Assembly (NCBI GenBank): GCA_013153685.1 | Contig: JAADDX010000036.1 | Coordinates: forward strand, 1-42,439 | DNA: 42,439 nt | Source of the DNA: Campylobacterota bacterium | GTDB taxonomy: Bacteria; Campylobacterota; Campylobacteria; Campylobacterales; JAADDX01 | Direction: 5' to 3' | Shown here: piece by piece, positions 9,101 through 17,411 of the stretch | Position numbering within the stretch: the stretch's first letter is position 1 | Layout: each line of letters starts with the position of its first letter | Program-made: the position numbers and the translations under genes | Notes under the pieces: model-generated | Told to the model about the DNA's origin: nothing | Database searches by the model: none | The model's input: only the letters and a program-made list of their open reading frames with translations

Positions 9101-9179
9101 GCCCAATTACTCCAAATACAAACATCGCTAAAATGATAGCATATAACAAATGACCTCTTTTATAAAAAAATTCAAACAT
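6126..9179 (-). CDS. RND efflux transporter permease (AcrB/HAE1-like)
   Basis: Inner-membrane proton-driven pump of 1017 residues, the full length of the family. The N-terminal TM segment lies around residues 12-28. Porter regions follow, then TM bundles about 335-540 and 850-1010. The proton-relay Asp pair is present in LGMLTDDAVVVLENIERH (D394/D395), which fits the HAE drug/hydrophobe branch better than the heavy-metal branch. The gene sits between its adaptor and the convergent trxC, and its start has a strong AAGGGGA ribosome site 9 bases after the adaptor stop. Together with the adaptor and the TolC-like protein it should form a tripartite exporter. The substrate cannot be predicted. Confidence 0.93.
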   Translation of the reverse strand: MFEFFYKRGHLLYAIILAMFVFGVIGLIKMPKNLFPDANRPEVVVFTNAPGAAANVVATSVSKPIEEEMATLNNIYEIKSTNVANFSIVHVVFNYTKTLESASVAVSNALNRVKSKLPTNATPAIYLVGDFTPPVDLFSLSPKNSDITLADIRKIAVSFIKPQLLNKKDIGNVEVFGGYESSIMIHIDPRKMAKYHLTLEEILKVLQTTNKDLPIGFIKDNSNFITLTYYGEKDDVKKLQEVFIRQNLKLKDIATIKWIYKTSNSSYIGNNTPAIAISVERAPGGNLIATSDAAREVMKKVAQEYPNIKITISDTQRTLVETSNDNMLEALRDAIVYTLLVLLIFLANFRALIAAAISIPMVFFGVLAFLYLTGGELNIIIYTAIILALGMLTDDAVVVLENIERHLSNDEDLNKAIYEGTKEVLMPVFAGTISTIAIVFPLMFVGGYPEKIFRPLIETLIVSLLISWFLSVTFIPKLSSWLYKNGAGKTKIEKFFESLYQNTIAKLITPYVSILKFSNSGFKVIRRMMLMGGALFILAISLKNIMPTIGRDVMPPMDTGIMKAKVEFSSNLNADMTKERLQPFLQWLNTQNWVEKSSIAIGTENGVLSVSGNGGGNSAMMTIIAVDRFHRKDTIWQLEEEVRKQLASLKGVKNLAVYDFGATALSTISAPLAIEFKSDDYENLPKLALKAQKLIQNIKGLTTTMTSWDKDFLEVDIKIDKNKALSYGITPLGIISQIALKDQIATLATNISSMNVQFVRVRFDKEFNKNIQTLKMLPIATPKGVVPLSTFASISTNFTYSKIERDGLKYEVETQAYRATRPISKITAESDEILHQKGITNYSQNGDMKELNDSFQRLIKAVVIGVIVLILTLMVVYQSLKLALVMIVVLPLSMIGGMWGLIIAHKPTCMPSMIGLLLLFGIIIKNAVLLIDFYKEYEKEGKTPFESALEAIKVRFRPVMMTAFGTIAGMIPIALEQAIGLERLSPIADIAIGGLLVGTFLTLVYVPMLAYITDKRR

Positions 9180-9188
9180 AACTTCCCC

Positions 9189-10253
9189 TTATTTGATTGT
9201 GATAGGATAACCGGCTTTGATTTTTAGCAAAATATCCGGTTTAGCCACAATCACTTCATCAGGAGCATTTTGCAATACTACTTCATTTTCCCCTTTTGCG
9301 ATAATATTTACTTTATGCACTCCACCACTTATATCAAAAACATAATTTTGATTATTGATAGATAGTATCGAATCATACGGATAAGTTTTGGCTTGTTTGT
9401 GAAATTCTACCACTTGGATATTAACTTTTTGTCCGTTAATTAAGTTTTTATCATTTACTATTGCTTTGAAATTCAATAAGCCGTTAATTGATGTATGAAG
9501 CGGGATAAGTGGATAAAATTTGTTTTTATAAATAATTTCCTTTTTATCGTTTGCGAGACTTATAAACAAATAATTTCCATTATTTGCAGATATTTTTAGG
9601 ATAGGTTTTGCCATAAATACATTATCGTCTTTATTTAAAAATTTTGCACTTATAACCCCATCAATAGGCGATTTAATAAGTGTATAGCTCATATTGTTTA
9701 TGATTGAGGCTTTATTTGCTTTTAGGGCTTGTATGTTGTTGGTATCTGCTTTTATAGATGCTTTTAGATTTGCTATTTTGTTTTGTTCGTTTTGGTATTC
9801 TTCGATTGAAGCCATTTTTACATCAAGTAGTTGTTTTGTTCTTTTGTGTGTGGCTAGTAGGTTATTTAAATTTAATTTTTCAGCATTTAGTTTGTTTTTT
9901 AGTGAATTGATTTGGGAATTTACTTCTTTTAATTTTGCTTTTAAGTCAGTATTATCTATTTTTACTAGTATATCACCTTTTCTTACCTTATCTCCTAACT
10001 TTGCGATATATAAAATCTTACCGGCAAATTTTGAATTGATAGTTACTTCTTTGTCGTTTTTCACTTCTGCTAAATATGGAAGTGATAGTATTGCTTCGTG
10101 TTCTTTGGCTTGATATGTTTTTACTACTATTGGGTAGATTTTGGCAGTTTGAGAGTGAGCATCTTCTGCTCGTCTTTTTTTAATTAGCATAATCCCACCT
10201 AGGGCTAATAATCCAGCTAATGTAATTGCGATTATAAATTGTAGTATTTTCAT
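9189..10253 (-). CDS. RND efflux periplasmic adaptor (membrane fusion protein)
   Basis: A 354-residue HlyD/AcrA-type adaptor. An N-terminal membrane anchor (IIAITLAGLLALGGIML) is followed by a lipoyl half-motif (KILYIAKLGDKVRKGDILVKID), a helical hairpin of about residues 110-175 rich in Lys/Asn/Leu heptads, the second lipoyl half (YTLIKSPIDGVISAKFLNKDD) and beta-barrel regions. It links the inner-membrane pump to the outer-membrane channel. It overlaps the TolC-like gene by 4 bases and precedes the pump by 9, so the three are one operon. There is no lipobox, so anchoring is probably by the N-terminal helix. Confidence 0.9.
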   Translation of the reverse strand: MKILQFIIAITLAGLLALGGIMLIKKRRAEDAHSQTAKIYPIVVKTYQAKEHEAILSLPYLAEVKNDKEVTINSKFAGKILYIAKLGDKVRKGDILVKIDNTDLKAKLKEVNSQINSLKNKLNAEKLNLNNLLATHKRTKQLLDVKMASIEEYQNEQNKIANLKASIKADTNNIQALKANKASIINNMSYTLIKSPIDGVISAKFLNKDDNVFMAKPILKISANNGNYLFISLANDKKEIIYKNKFYPLIPLHTSINGLLNFKAIVNDKNLINGQKVNIQVVEFHKQAKTYPYDSILSINNQNYVFDISGGVHKVNIIAKGENEVVLQNAPDEVIVAKPDILLKIKAGYPITIK

Positions 10254-11509
10254 TTGAATATCCTTTCTAAATTTTCTCCATAAATTAGGGCTTTATTTGC
10301 TTTTAGTGTGTTTTTGGTAGCTATTAAATTTGCTATATTTGCATAAGCTTGTGTAAGGTCATTTTCGTATTGTAAGTAATCATCTACACTCATTCTATTT
10401 AGTTTAAATGCTACTTTTGCACCTTTTAAAAGCTCTTTTTTTAGTTTGATTGATTTTTGGGTTAGTTTGATTTGTTTGATTGTTTCATTAATAGAATGAT
10501 TAATTTGCATAATTTGTGCGTTTAGATCTTTTATAGTTTTTGAGATTTGTAGTTTGTTTTTTATCATCTCTATTTTTGCTTTTTGAATATCTGCACTATT
10601 TTTTTTGTTAAAAATTTCCCAATTTAGATATATTCCAACTGATGCGAAATCTTCTTGGATATTTTCATCTGTATTATATGCTTTTGCATAAGCTCTATTT
10701 CCACTTGCTTTTAGTATCAATTTAGGATAAAAAGCCGATTTTTTGGCTTTTATATCATACATGCTTGCTTGTAAATTGGATTTGAGAGGTTTGATGGAAA
10801 TAAAATCTCCCTTTTTTACATCACCACTTGTAATATTAATAGGGTGTTTGATGTATATTTTTGTAAGTTTATAAATGTCTGATTGAACTTGTGCTATATT
10901 ACTATTGATGCTTGATATTTTTATTTTTATTTGGTTTAGACTATCTTGCAATCTCACAAGCTTAAATTCAGGAATTCTACCGACATTTACTCCTACTTTT
11001 AGGGCTTTGTAGGTAGTTTGGATAGAATCTTTTTGTTTTAGGAGTGCTTTTTTTAGCTTAAAAAGATAGTTTAATTTACTTACATAAGTAACAAGTAACG
11101 CTTCTTTTTTTAGTAAATTTATTTTAGCCAAAATTTTGGTAGCTTTTACTAATTGCTCCATTTTCTTTTTGTTGTCATAAATTTCTTTTACAAATATAGG
11201 CATACTCGCACTAAATCCAATCCTATCGATATTTTGAGAAAATGGCAAACTCTCGTTTTTAGCCATAAGTTCCGCACTTTCGGTAGGCGGCAATGGGATT
11301 AGTGAATTGTATCTATTGAAATGTTCTTTACTTGCAAACAAACTAATGCTTGGATATAACATACCTTTTATACTCTCTTTATTTATTTTCATCTCTTTAA
11401 CTGCTACGTTATCAAGCTTATAATCTGGTGTATTTTTGATAGCTTCTAAAAGATTTGCAATAGTAGTAGCATGCAGAGATATTGCCATAAAAATCGCTAA
11501 TTTTTTCAT
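10250..11509 (-). CDS. TolC-family outer membrane efflux protein
   Basis: A 419-residue outer-membrane channel subunit. It has a short signal peptide (MKKLAIFMAISLHATTIA), a duplicated long-helix architecture (two stretches of charged heptads near 110-230 and 300-400) and amphipathic beta segments such as YPSISLFASKEHF and FYPKLILKASGNRAY. These are the landmarks of the OEP family. It overlaps the TetR gene (4 bases) and the adaptor gene (4 bases), giving the gene order regulator-channel-adaptor-pump. Sequence divergence is high, as is usual for this family, but architecture and context agree. Confidence 0.87.
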   Translation of the reverse strand: MKKLAIFMAISLHATTIANLLEAIKNTPDYKLDNVAVKEMKINKESIKGMLYPSISLFASKEHFNRYNSLIPLPPTESAELMAKNESLPFSQNIDRIGFSASMPIFVKEIYDNKKKMEQLVKATKILAKINLLKKEALLVTYVSKLNYLFKLKKALLKQKDSIQTTYKALKVGVNVGRIPEFKLVRLQDSLNQIKIKISSINSNIAQVQSDIYKLTKIYIKHPINITSGDVKKGDFISIKPLKSNLQASMYDIKAKKSAFYPKLILKASGNRAYAKAYNTDENIQEDFASVGIYLNWEIFNKKNSADIQKAKIEMIKNKLQISKTIKDLNAQIMQINHSINETIKQIKLTQKSIKLKKELLKGAKVAFKLNRMSVDDYLQYENDLTQAYANIANLIATKNTLKANKALIYGENLERIFK

Positions 11510-12048
11510 TTATGTGCCTTTATGTATAGACTTATTGTAGTGTATATTTCCTCTATTATATGAAAATCTATTAGTAATTTAGGATTATTTACAATGTCTG
11601 AAATCTTTTCTCTTACTTTTAGAGTATTTGCATAGGTAGTAAAAGAAGAGATTATAAGCGTTTGGATAAAAAAAGGATTAATATCAGTCTCACTCAAAAT
11701 CTCGATTAAGCTTCGGAGTGTTTTTGATACTATTTTTATAGTATCCACTTCCAAATGCTCCATCTCACAAGCAAGCTCTTTTGCAAAAAGCTTCGCCATA
11801 TAAGGATTTTGCAAGAAAAACTCCCCCATGGTATAAATATAATCTTTTAGTTCATTTTTAAATGCAAGACCTTTAAAATGTGAAATGAAAATTTGATTAT
11901 AAATTTCCTTTTTATTTCTGAAATGGTAATAAAGTGCCGGTTTTGTGATGTTTAGCTCTTTTGCTACTTCTTCTAATGAAGTGTTGTCATACCCCTTATT
12001 TGCAAAATGTTTGAGTGCAATTGATAAAATCCTTTGTTTTGTATCCAA
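11506..12048 (-). CDS. TetR-family transcriptional regulator of the RND efflux operon
   Basis: A 180-residue TetR regulator. The N-terminal helix-turn-helix is clear: ALKHFANKGYDNTSLEEVAKEL and LNITKPALYYHFRNKKEIYNQ around residues 10-55 (given in two parts). The C-terminal domain that senses ligand is, as usual, unrecognisable. It is the first gene of the efflux operon, overlapping the channel gene by 4 bases, so it probably represses itself and the pump. A near-perfect 18-bp palindrome 10 bases upstream of its start is the likely operator. The ribosome site is AAGGAGAG. Confidence 0.92.
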   Translation of the reverse strand: MDTKQRILSIALKHFANKGYDNTSLEEVAKELNITKPALYYHFRNKKEIYNQIFISHFKGLAFKNELKDYIYTMGEFFLQNPYMAKLFAKELACEMEHLEVDTIKIVSKTLRSLIEILSETDINPFFIQTLIISSFTTYANTLKVREKISDIVNNPKLLIDFHIIEEIYTTISLYIKAHK

Positions 12049-12057
12049 ACTCTCTCC

Positions 12058-12075
12058 TTACTAACCGGTAAGTAA
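12058..12075. promoter_or_regulatory. candidate TetR operator palindrome
   Basis: TTACTAACCGGTAAGTAA is a palindrome with a single mismatched pair (16 of 18 bases symmetric), centred on ACCGGT, in the intergenic space between the divergent tetR and bcp genes. Size, symmetry and position fit a TetR-family operator. The assignment is inferred. Confidence 0.55.
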
Positions 12076-12144
12076 AATTATATCATAAAAAATTTGTAAA
12101 TCAAACAAAATCAATCAATATTTGGCAAATTATGTGTATTTTTG

Positions 12145-12150
12145 TATAAT
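12145..12150 (+). promoter_or_regulatory. bcp: -10 box upstream of bcp
   Basis: TATAAT within TTTTTGTATAATTATG, 29 bases before the bcp ATG. It lies about 70 bases from the palindrome in front of tetR, so it may or may not share control. Confidence 0.55.
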
Positions 12151-12179
12151 TATGCCCAATTTACTAGCAGGAGTGAATA

Positions 12180-12641
12180 ATGAAAGCACATGAGTTTTGT
12201 TTACCCAATCAAGATGAGACGGAAATTTGTTTAAGAGATTTAAAAGGGAGATGGATTGTATTGTATTTTTATCCAAAAGATAATACCCCAGGTTGCACAA
12301 CACAAGCGTGTGATTTTAGTAATGAATTAGAAGAGTTTGAAAATCTGGATGCGGTGATTTTAGGAGTTAGTCCGGATAGCCCTAAAAAACATACGAATTT
12401 TATAGCCAAGAAAGATTTGAAAATTACACTTTTGAGTGATGAGAATAAAGATGTTATTAAAGCATACGGAGCGTGGGGAAAGAAAAAAATGTATGGAAAA
12501 GAATATGAGGGTGTTATTAGAAGCACATTTATCATCAATCCAGAGGGTGAAATAGTAGCTGAATGGAAAAAAGTAAAAGTCAAAGGTCACGTTGAGGCTG
12601 TCAAAGAGAAATTGAAAGAATTAAAACGTGCGTATAATTAA
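12180..12641 (+). CDS. bcp: thiol peroxidase Bcp/PrxQ (thioredoxin-dependent peroxiredoxin)
   Basis: A 153-residue atypical 2-Cys peroxiredoxin that reduces hydrogen peroxide and organic hydroperoxides with thioredoxin. The active site YPKDNTPGCTTQACDF places the peroxidatic Cys at 39 and the resolving Cys at 44, the PrxQ arrangement. LLSDENKDVIKAYGAWGKK and RSTFIINPEGEIV complete the AhpC-TSA pattern. It starts at ATG 12180 after GCAGGAG. Its end overlaps the metallopeptidase gene by 14 bases, so the two are probably co-transcribed. Confidence 0.95.
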   Translation: MKAHEFCLPNQDETEICLRDLKGRWIVLYFYPKDNTPGCTTQACDFSNELEEFENLDAVILGVSPDSPKKHTNFIAKKDLKITLLSDENKDVIKAYGAWGKKKMYGKEYEGVIRSTFIINPEGEIVAEWKKVKVKGHVEAVKEKLKELKRAYN

Positions 12642-13137
12642 AAAAAACATTAAAAGTCTGACAATTAGAGTAAATAACGATTGCGAAGTTGTAGTGAGTG
12701 CTCCGAAATTTGTTAGTGATGCGTATATTGAGGATGTTATATCTCAAAACCAACAATGGATTAATAAACTCTTAAAAGATTGTCGGAAAAATTTGTATTT
12801 GGGGCGAGAATGGGATATGGAATTTAGTGATGAATTTTATTATTCGGAAGCTAAAATTTTGTTTACTAGGTTGATTCACAAATATAACCGCTATATCAAC
12901 AAACCTATTACGAAAGTAAGAATTAAAAAAATGAATTCCAGATGGGGTAGTTGCAATTCTAAAAAAGGGTATATTAATCTCAATTTATACCTGATTAAAA
13001 AGGATATTGAGTTTATTGAATATGTAATCTTACACGAATTAGCTCACCTCATCCATCCCAATCACTCCCAACAGTTTTATGCTCTTATAGCTAGTATTAT
13101 GCCGGATTACCGAGATAGAATATCTAAGCACAAATAA
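12628..13137 (+). CDS. YgjP/SprT-like zinc metallopeptidase (DUF45, M48-related)
   Basis: A 169-residue protein with the zincin motif HELAHLIHPNHSQQFYALI (HExxH plus downstream NHS and F) and the preceding NSRWGSCNSKKGYINLNLYL signature of the YgjP/DUF45 family. These are cytoplasmic putative metallopeptidases of unknown substrate, sometimes tied to restriction-modification loci. No such partner is present here. The start is GTG 12628, inside the end of bcp. This gives the expected N-terminal RII-type strand and positions it for coupled translation. Family membership is clear; activity is unproven. Confidence 0.85.
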   Translation: MRIIKKNIKSLTIRVNNDCEVVVSAPKFVSDAYIEDVISQNQQWINKLLKDCRKNLYLGREWDMEFSDEFYYSEAKILFTRLIHKYNRYINKPITKVRIKKMNSRWGSCNSKKGYINLNLYLIKKDIEFIEYVILHELAHLIHPNHSQQFYALIASIMPDYRDRISKHK

Positions 13138-13145
13138 GGTCTTAT

Positions 13146-14012
13146 ATGGGATTTGAACCAAAGAAAATCAAAATCAACGGCAGATTAATTCCACAATTAG
13201 TGCAACATCTCAATATCAATTTCAAGCAAGCCCAAAAATTTGTAGATAGAAAGAGGGTCTATTATCGGGGGGAAATTTTATCAGATAAAAAAGCGATTAT
13301 TAATGGTGAGATTGAAGTGATTGTGTTTGTTGCACGTCCTAGTGGAAATAAGCCTATTTTTGAAACAAAAGAATTCGCAGTATTTGATAAGCCTACACAC
13401 CTTGCAGTCCATCCTAAGAATCTCGCTCCATCGGTAACACTACTTGATGATGTGAAATTTTATCTAGGAGCAAATGCCAATCTAGCACACCGGATAGATA
13501 AAGAAACGAGTGGATTGGTCTTGTGCGGTAAGACTAAGCAAGATGAAATTAATCTTAAGAAAATGTTTGAAGACAAGCAAATCCAAAAATACTACATTGC
13601 CCTTATCAAAGGTCATCTAAAAGATGAGGTAATTATAAATAAACCAATTATTACCAATAAGGATATGAATATTAAAGTAAAAGTCCTAATAGATAATAAC
13701 GGTAAGCAAGCTATTACCAAAATTACCCCGCTAAGGATTGTGGGCGATAATACATTGGTATTGGCTCAACCACTCACGGGTCGTCAACATCAAATTAGAG
13801 TCCACTTGCATTACATAGGTCATCCTATAGTGGGTGAGCCATTGTATGGGGTCCAAGAGGAGATAGCAGATAAATATCTAAAAGGGGAGTTAAGTTTGGA
13901 TGAACGTATGCGATATATCGGACATCACAGGCTGATGCTGCATGCACACAAAATAGAATTTACCTACAAAAATATCAAGTATGTTCTTGTTTCACAGAAA
14001 AAAATAAACTAA
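13146..14012 (+). CDS. RluA-family 23S rRNA/tRNA pseudouridine synthase
   Basis: A 288-residue pseudouridine synthase. An N-terminal S4-like region (residues 10-62, KINGRLIPQLVQHL...KFVDRKRVYY) precedes the catalytic domain with AHRIDKETSGLVLCGKT, where D118 is the catalytic Asp, then TGRQHQIRVHLHYIGHPIVG and LMLHAHKIEF. It isomerises uridine in structured RNA. Which RluA/C/D-type target it modifies cannot be told, though Campylobacterota carry several such enzymes. It follows the metallopeptidase by 8 bases. Its 3' end overlaps the convergent aroK by 38 bases. Confidence 0.9.
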   Translation: MGFEPKKIKINGRLIPQLVQHLNINFKQAQKFVDRKRVYYRGEILSDKKAIINGEIEVIVFVARPSGNKPIFETKEFAVFDKPTHLAVHPKNLAPSVTLLDDVKFYLGANANLAHRIDKETSGLVLCGKTKQDEINLKKMFEDKQIQKYYIALIKGHLKDEVIINKPIITNKDMNIKVKVLIDNNGKQAITKITPLRIVGDNTLVLAQPLTGRQHQIRVHLHYIGHPIVGEPLYGVQEEIADKYLKGELSLDERMRYIGHHRLMLHAHKIEFTYKNIKYVLVSQKKIN

Positions 14013-14526
14013 GTATTTTGTTGGATTCTAAAATGTGTATGATTCTCTCTACTGTGTGTGTTAGATCTTTGTTGTGAATGATGTAATCCGCACTTTTTGC
14101 GTATATTTTGTCTCTTTTTTCAAATAACTCTCGTGCCTTGGTAGTATCGGCAAGTAACGGACGTTTTTGTTTTTCTTCGTGACTTAGTCTCTCTAAAATT
14201 TCCTCAAAATCCACTCGTAAATATATCAAGATTCCCGCTTCTTTTATTTCCGGTATAAAAATAGGCATACCTCCACCCGTGGAAATAATAGCGTTTTTTA
14301 CGTCGTTTTTTATCCAATCAAACAATCTTTTCTCAGCGTTTCTAAAATACTCCTCCCCATGTTTATCGAAAATTTCTTTAATACTAATATTTTCAAAATG
14401 CTCAATTAAGCTATCCGTATCCAAAAAATAACTATGTTCTAAATGCTTCGCAAGACTTCTTGCTACTGTGCTTTTACCGCTTCCCATAAAGCCGGTTAAA
14501 ATAAGATTCTTTTTTAACGTATACAT
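13975..14526 (-). CDS. aroK: shikimate kinase
   Basis: A 183-residue P-loop kinase of the aromatic amino acid pathway (shikimate to shikimate 3-phosphate). Walker A is GFMGSGKST (12-20). The shikimate-binding residues include DTDSLIE, FRNAEKRLF and ISTGGGMPI. The lid region is QKRPLLAD. The length is typical. It lies 9 bases after the ppk2 stop on the same strand, so it may be co-transcribed. The 38-base tail-to-tail overlap with the pseudouridine synthase means no terminator fits between them. Confidence 0.95.
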   Translation of the reverse strand: MYTLKKNLILTGFMGSGKSTVARSLAKHLEHSYFLDTDSLIEHFENISIKEIFDKHGEEYFRNAEKRLFDWIKNDVKNAIISTGGGMPIFIPEIKEAGILIYLRVDFEEILERLSHEEKQKRPLLADTTKARELFEKRDKIYAKSADYIIHNKDLTHTVERIIHILESNKILSLFFSVKQEHT

Positions 14527-14535
14527 CTACTATCC

Positions 14536-15441
14536 TTAATCGGTAAATTTACCGGATTTAATGCGTTGCACTTCCATCAGTTCAATTTCCCTTGCACCGC
14601 TTACAACAATCGACTCATCGGGCACAAAGTCCAAGTCATTATTTCTATCGTCATAATCAACCGCATTTAAAATCACTTTCATCGCATTGAGTCTGGCTTT
14701 GAATTTATCATCACTCCTAATTACCGTCCATGGTGCATAAACCGTATGCGAAGTTTTGAGCATTTCATATTTCATATTTGTAAAATCGTCCCATTTGTCT
14801 TGAGCTTGCAAGTCAATTTCGCTCAATTTCCACTGTCTTAACGGATCTCTTTGCCTTTTGGCAAATCGCTTAGCTTGTTCCTCTTTTGAGATAGAGAGAT
14901 AAATTTTGACTAAGATAGTACCGTTTCTCACAAGCGATTTTTCAAAATCCACGACATCTTTTTTGAAATTTTCATATTCTTCTTCCGAACAAAATCCAAA
15001 TACGGGCTCTACCATTGCCCGATTATACCAACTTCTATCAAAAAGCACTATCTCACCTCCGCGAGGTAGTTGTTCAACATACCTTTGGAAATACCATTGA
15101 GTTCTTTGGACATCACTAGGTTTTCCTAATGCCACTACTCGATAATGTTTTTCGTTCATATATCGAGTAACCCTTCGGATAGTCCCCCCTTTACCCGCAG
15201 CATCTCTTCCTTCAAATAACACAATCATCCGTTTGTTGTTGTTTTCTAGATACTCTTGCATCTTGATAAGTTCTGCTTGGTATGGTTTTAGAGATTGTTC
15301 TTGTAAATATTTCTTCACAGCTTTTTTTTGGGTTTGTTTTAGCTTGGTATAATCATTGATAAGTTCTTCAAATTTCATTTTCTTATGACCAACCAAAACA
15401 TATTCGGGATTTTGCAATTCAGTCAATTCTATCTCTTTCAT
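14536..15441 (-). CDS. ppk2: polyphosphate kinase 2
   Basis: A 301-residue PPK2-family enzyme that phosphorylates nucleotides with polyphosphate, or the reverse. Walker A GRDAAGKGGT (78-87), the conserved GKPSDVQRTQWYFQRYVEQLP stretch (given as GKPSDVQRTQWYF and QRYVEQLP), Walker B with FDRSWYNRAMVEP, and the lid FAKRQRDPLRQWKLSEID are all present. The single-domain length indicates a one-domain PPK2. ATG 15441 is favoured over TTG 15450 because the AAAAGG ribosome site directly abuts the TTG. The nucleotide preference (ADP, GDP or NMP) is not certain from sequence. Confidence 0.94.
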   Translation of the reverse strand: MKEIELTELQNPEYVLVGHKKMKFEELINDYTKLKQTQKKAVKKYLQEQSLKPYQAELIKMQEYLENNNKRMIVLFEGRDAAGKGGTIRRVTRYMNEKHYRVVALGKPSDVQRTQWYFQRYVEQLPRGGEIVLFDRSWYNRAMVEPVFGFCSEEEYENFKKDVVDFEKSLVRNGTILVKIYLSISKEEQAKRFAKRQRDPLRQWKLSEIDLQAQDKWDDFTNMKYEMLKTSHTVYAPWTVIRSDDKFKARLNAMKVILNAVDYDDRNNDLDFVPDESIVVSGAREIELMEVQRIKSGKFTD

Positions 15442-15474
15442 ACAATACAACCTTTTAGAAATAAGTTTTGCATA

Positions 15475-15480
15475 ATTATA
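15475..15480 (-). promoter_or_regulatory. ppk2: -10 box upstream of ppk2
   Basis: The minus strand reads ATTTGGTATAATTATGC, the recurring extended -10 motif, 34 bases upstream of the ppk2 start. It is divergent from the mrdA promoter. Confidence 0.65.
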
Positions 15481-15513
15481 CCAAATATTCTTGCGTATTG
15501 CGATGTTTTTTGG

Positions 15514-15519
15514 TATGAT
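15514..15519 (+). promoter_or_regulatory. mrdA: -10 box upstream of mrdA
   Basis: TATGAT within TTTTTTGGTATGATTTATA, a one-base variant of the window's extended -10 motif, about 50 bases before the TTG start of mrdA. Confidence 0.55.
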
Positions 15520-15569
15520 TTATAAGACGTAACTCCAAACTTACATCGAAATATCACAAAGGGATTTGC

Positions 15570-17369
15570 TTGAGATTAAAGATTATTTTGTATTTGATAT
15601 TCACATTTTATCTAGTTATATTAGTCAGAGTATATCAGCTAGCCATCAAAGAGCATAAACATTACTCTTCTTTGGCACTAAATAACACACATAAGGTGCT
15701 TTATATCAAACCAAAAAGAGGTATTATTTATGATGCACACAATGTCCCGATTGCATATAACGAATTGAGATTTTCAATCCTCCTCAAACCCCATCTTACC
15801 ACACCAACATTACAAAAGACACTGCAATTTATCAATACGTATTTACCCATCGATATTCAAAAAGTAACCAAAATTTATCGTCGCAACAATTCCTTTTATA
15901 ATCATGATGATATTCCTATTGTAGAGTATATCAAATACCAAGATATCATCAATGTAATGCCGATTCTTATCCACAACCCCAACCTCACTATTGAATCGGA
16001 TTATTTAAGGATATATCCATTTAAAGAAGTGTTAAGTCATATTGTAGGGTATGTGGGGAAAGCTAACAAAAGCGATGTTGCTAAAAATCCGGAGCTGAAA
16101 TATATCAAATTGACCGGTAAAAACGGGATAGAAAAACAATACAACAAAATCCTCACAGGTACATTAGGCAAAAAAAACGTTATAGTTAATGCCAAAAACA
16201 AAATCATCAAAGAGCTTAATTCTACCAAAGCCCTCTCTACTAATATCCAACTCCACATTGATTCAACATTGCAAAAATTTATCTATAATCTATTAAAAAA
16301 GCAAGATAAAAAAGGTAGTATTATTGTGATGAAAACTACGGGAGAAGTGATTGCGATGGTGAATTATCCATCGTATGATGATAATTTGTTTGTAAGAGGT
16401 ATTTCCACTAAAGAATGGCGTAAACTTATTCATAATAACTTCAATCCTTTCTTAAATAAAGCTATAGCCGGTTTGTATCCACCAGGATCTACCATCAAAC
16501 CTTCATTAGGTCTTGTGGCTATTGCAAGTGGTAAACTCAATCCGTATCAAAAGATTTATTGTCCTGAGGAAATTGAGATAGGGCATAGGAAATTTAGAGA
16601 TTGGAAAGAAGGTGGACATGGATATGTGGATATATTCAAAGCTATCAAGCGAAGTGTGGATGTGTATTATTACAAGATTGGATTGTTGCTTGGGATTGAT
16701 TATATTGCTGCTAATCTCAAAAAGATGGGATTTGGCAAAAAAACACAAATCGATTTGCCAAATGAACGAAGTGGTATTATGCCAAATAAAATGTGGAAGA
16801 AGCGTAGATATCATCAAAGCTGGTATATGGGAGAGACTGTAAATGCCTCGATAGGACAAGGATATGTGCTTGTAACACCGATTCAAATCGCAGTTAATAC
16901 GGCATTGATGGCTACTGGGAAATTACCAATCCCGCAAATCATACGAAAAATTGGCGATAAATATATCCCTACTAGGCAAAAAGATGTTCTAACTGCTACG
17001 CAGAAGAAATTTTTGCCGCTTATTCAAAGAGGGATGTGGCAAGTGTGTAACTCTATAGGTGGGACGGCGACGCGTCATTTAGCTAAATTGCCGTTTTTTA
17101 TTGCGGGTAAGACAGGGACTGCACAGGTGCACTCTATCCCGCAAGATGTTAAAAAAAGAAAACGAGAAGATGAACTTGCGTATTGGAAGAGGTCGCATGC
17201 GTGGCTTACGACTTATGCACCGTTTCATAATCCGCAGTTTGTCGTAACGGCTTTGATAGAACACGGAGGGCATGGTGGTGAAGCAGCCGGTGGAGTTATT
17301 AGCCAGATATATCGTAAATTGATTCAAATGCACTATATCCAGCTAAAAAAACATCATAAAAAACGATAA
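15570..17369 (+). CDS. mrdA: penicillin-binding protein 2 (peptidoglycan D,D-transpeptidase)
   Basis: A 599-residue elongasome transpeptidase. One N-terminal TM segment (IILYLIFTFYLVILVRVYQL) anchors a periplasmic protein with a PBP dimerisation region and a transpeptidase domain. The latter shows PGSTIKPSLGLVAI (SxxK, Ser about 307), SVDVYYYKIG (SxD, the usual MrdA form) and AGKTGTAQV (KTG, about 512). HAWLTTYAPF and EHGGHGGEAAG are typical of PBP2. The start is TTG 15570 with AAAGGG about 7 bases upstream; no better start precedes the TM segment. rodA is not adjacent. It sets rod shape by crosslinking lateral wall. Confidence 0.94.
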   Translation: MRLKIILYLIFTFYLVILVRVYQLAIKEHKHYSSLALNNTHKVLYIKPKRGIIYDAHNVPIAYNELRFSILLKPHLTTPTLQKTLQFINTYLPIDIQKVTKIYRRNNSFYNHDDIPIVEYIKYQDIINVMPILIHNPNLTIESDYLRIYPFKEVLSHIVGYVGKANKSDVAKNPELKYIKLTGKNGIEKQYNKILTGTLGKKNVIVNAKNKIIKELNSTKALSTNIQLHIDSTLQKFIYNLLKKQDKKGSIIVMKTTGEVIAMVNYPSYDDNLFVRGISTKEWRKLIHNNFNPFLNKAIAGLYPPGSTIKPSLGLVAIASGKLNPYQKIYCPEEIEIGHRKFRDWKEGGHGYVDIFKAIKRSVDVYYYKIGLLLGIDYIAANLKKMGFGKKTQIDLPNERSGIMPNKMWKKRRYHQSWYMGETVNASIGQGYVLVTPIQIAVNTALMATGKLPIPQIIRKIGDKYIPTRQKDVLTATQKKFLPLIQRGMWQVCNSIGGTATRHLAKLPFFIAGKTGTAQVHSIPQDVKKRKREDELAYWKRSHAWLTTYAPFHNPQFVVTALIEHGGHGGEAAGGVISQIYRKLIQMHYIQLKKHHKKR

Positions 17370-17375
17370 ATTTGG

Positions 17376-17381
17376 TATAAT
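17376..17381 (+). promoter_or_regulatory. ybaB: -10 box upstream of ybaB
   Basis: TATAAT in ATTTGGTATAATTACGC, immediately after the mrdA stop and 30 bases before the ybaB ATG. It matches the recurring extended -10 motif and likely starts the ybaB-fetB operon. Confidence 0.65.
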
Positions 17382-17411
17382 TACGCTAGATGTGCTTATA
17401 AGGAGTAAGAT

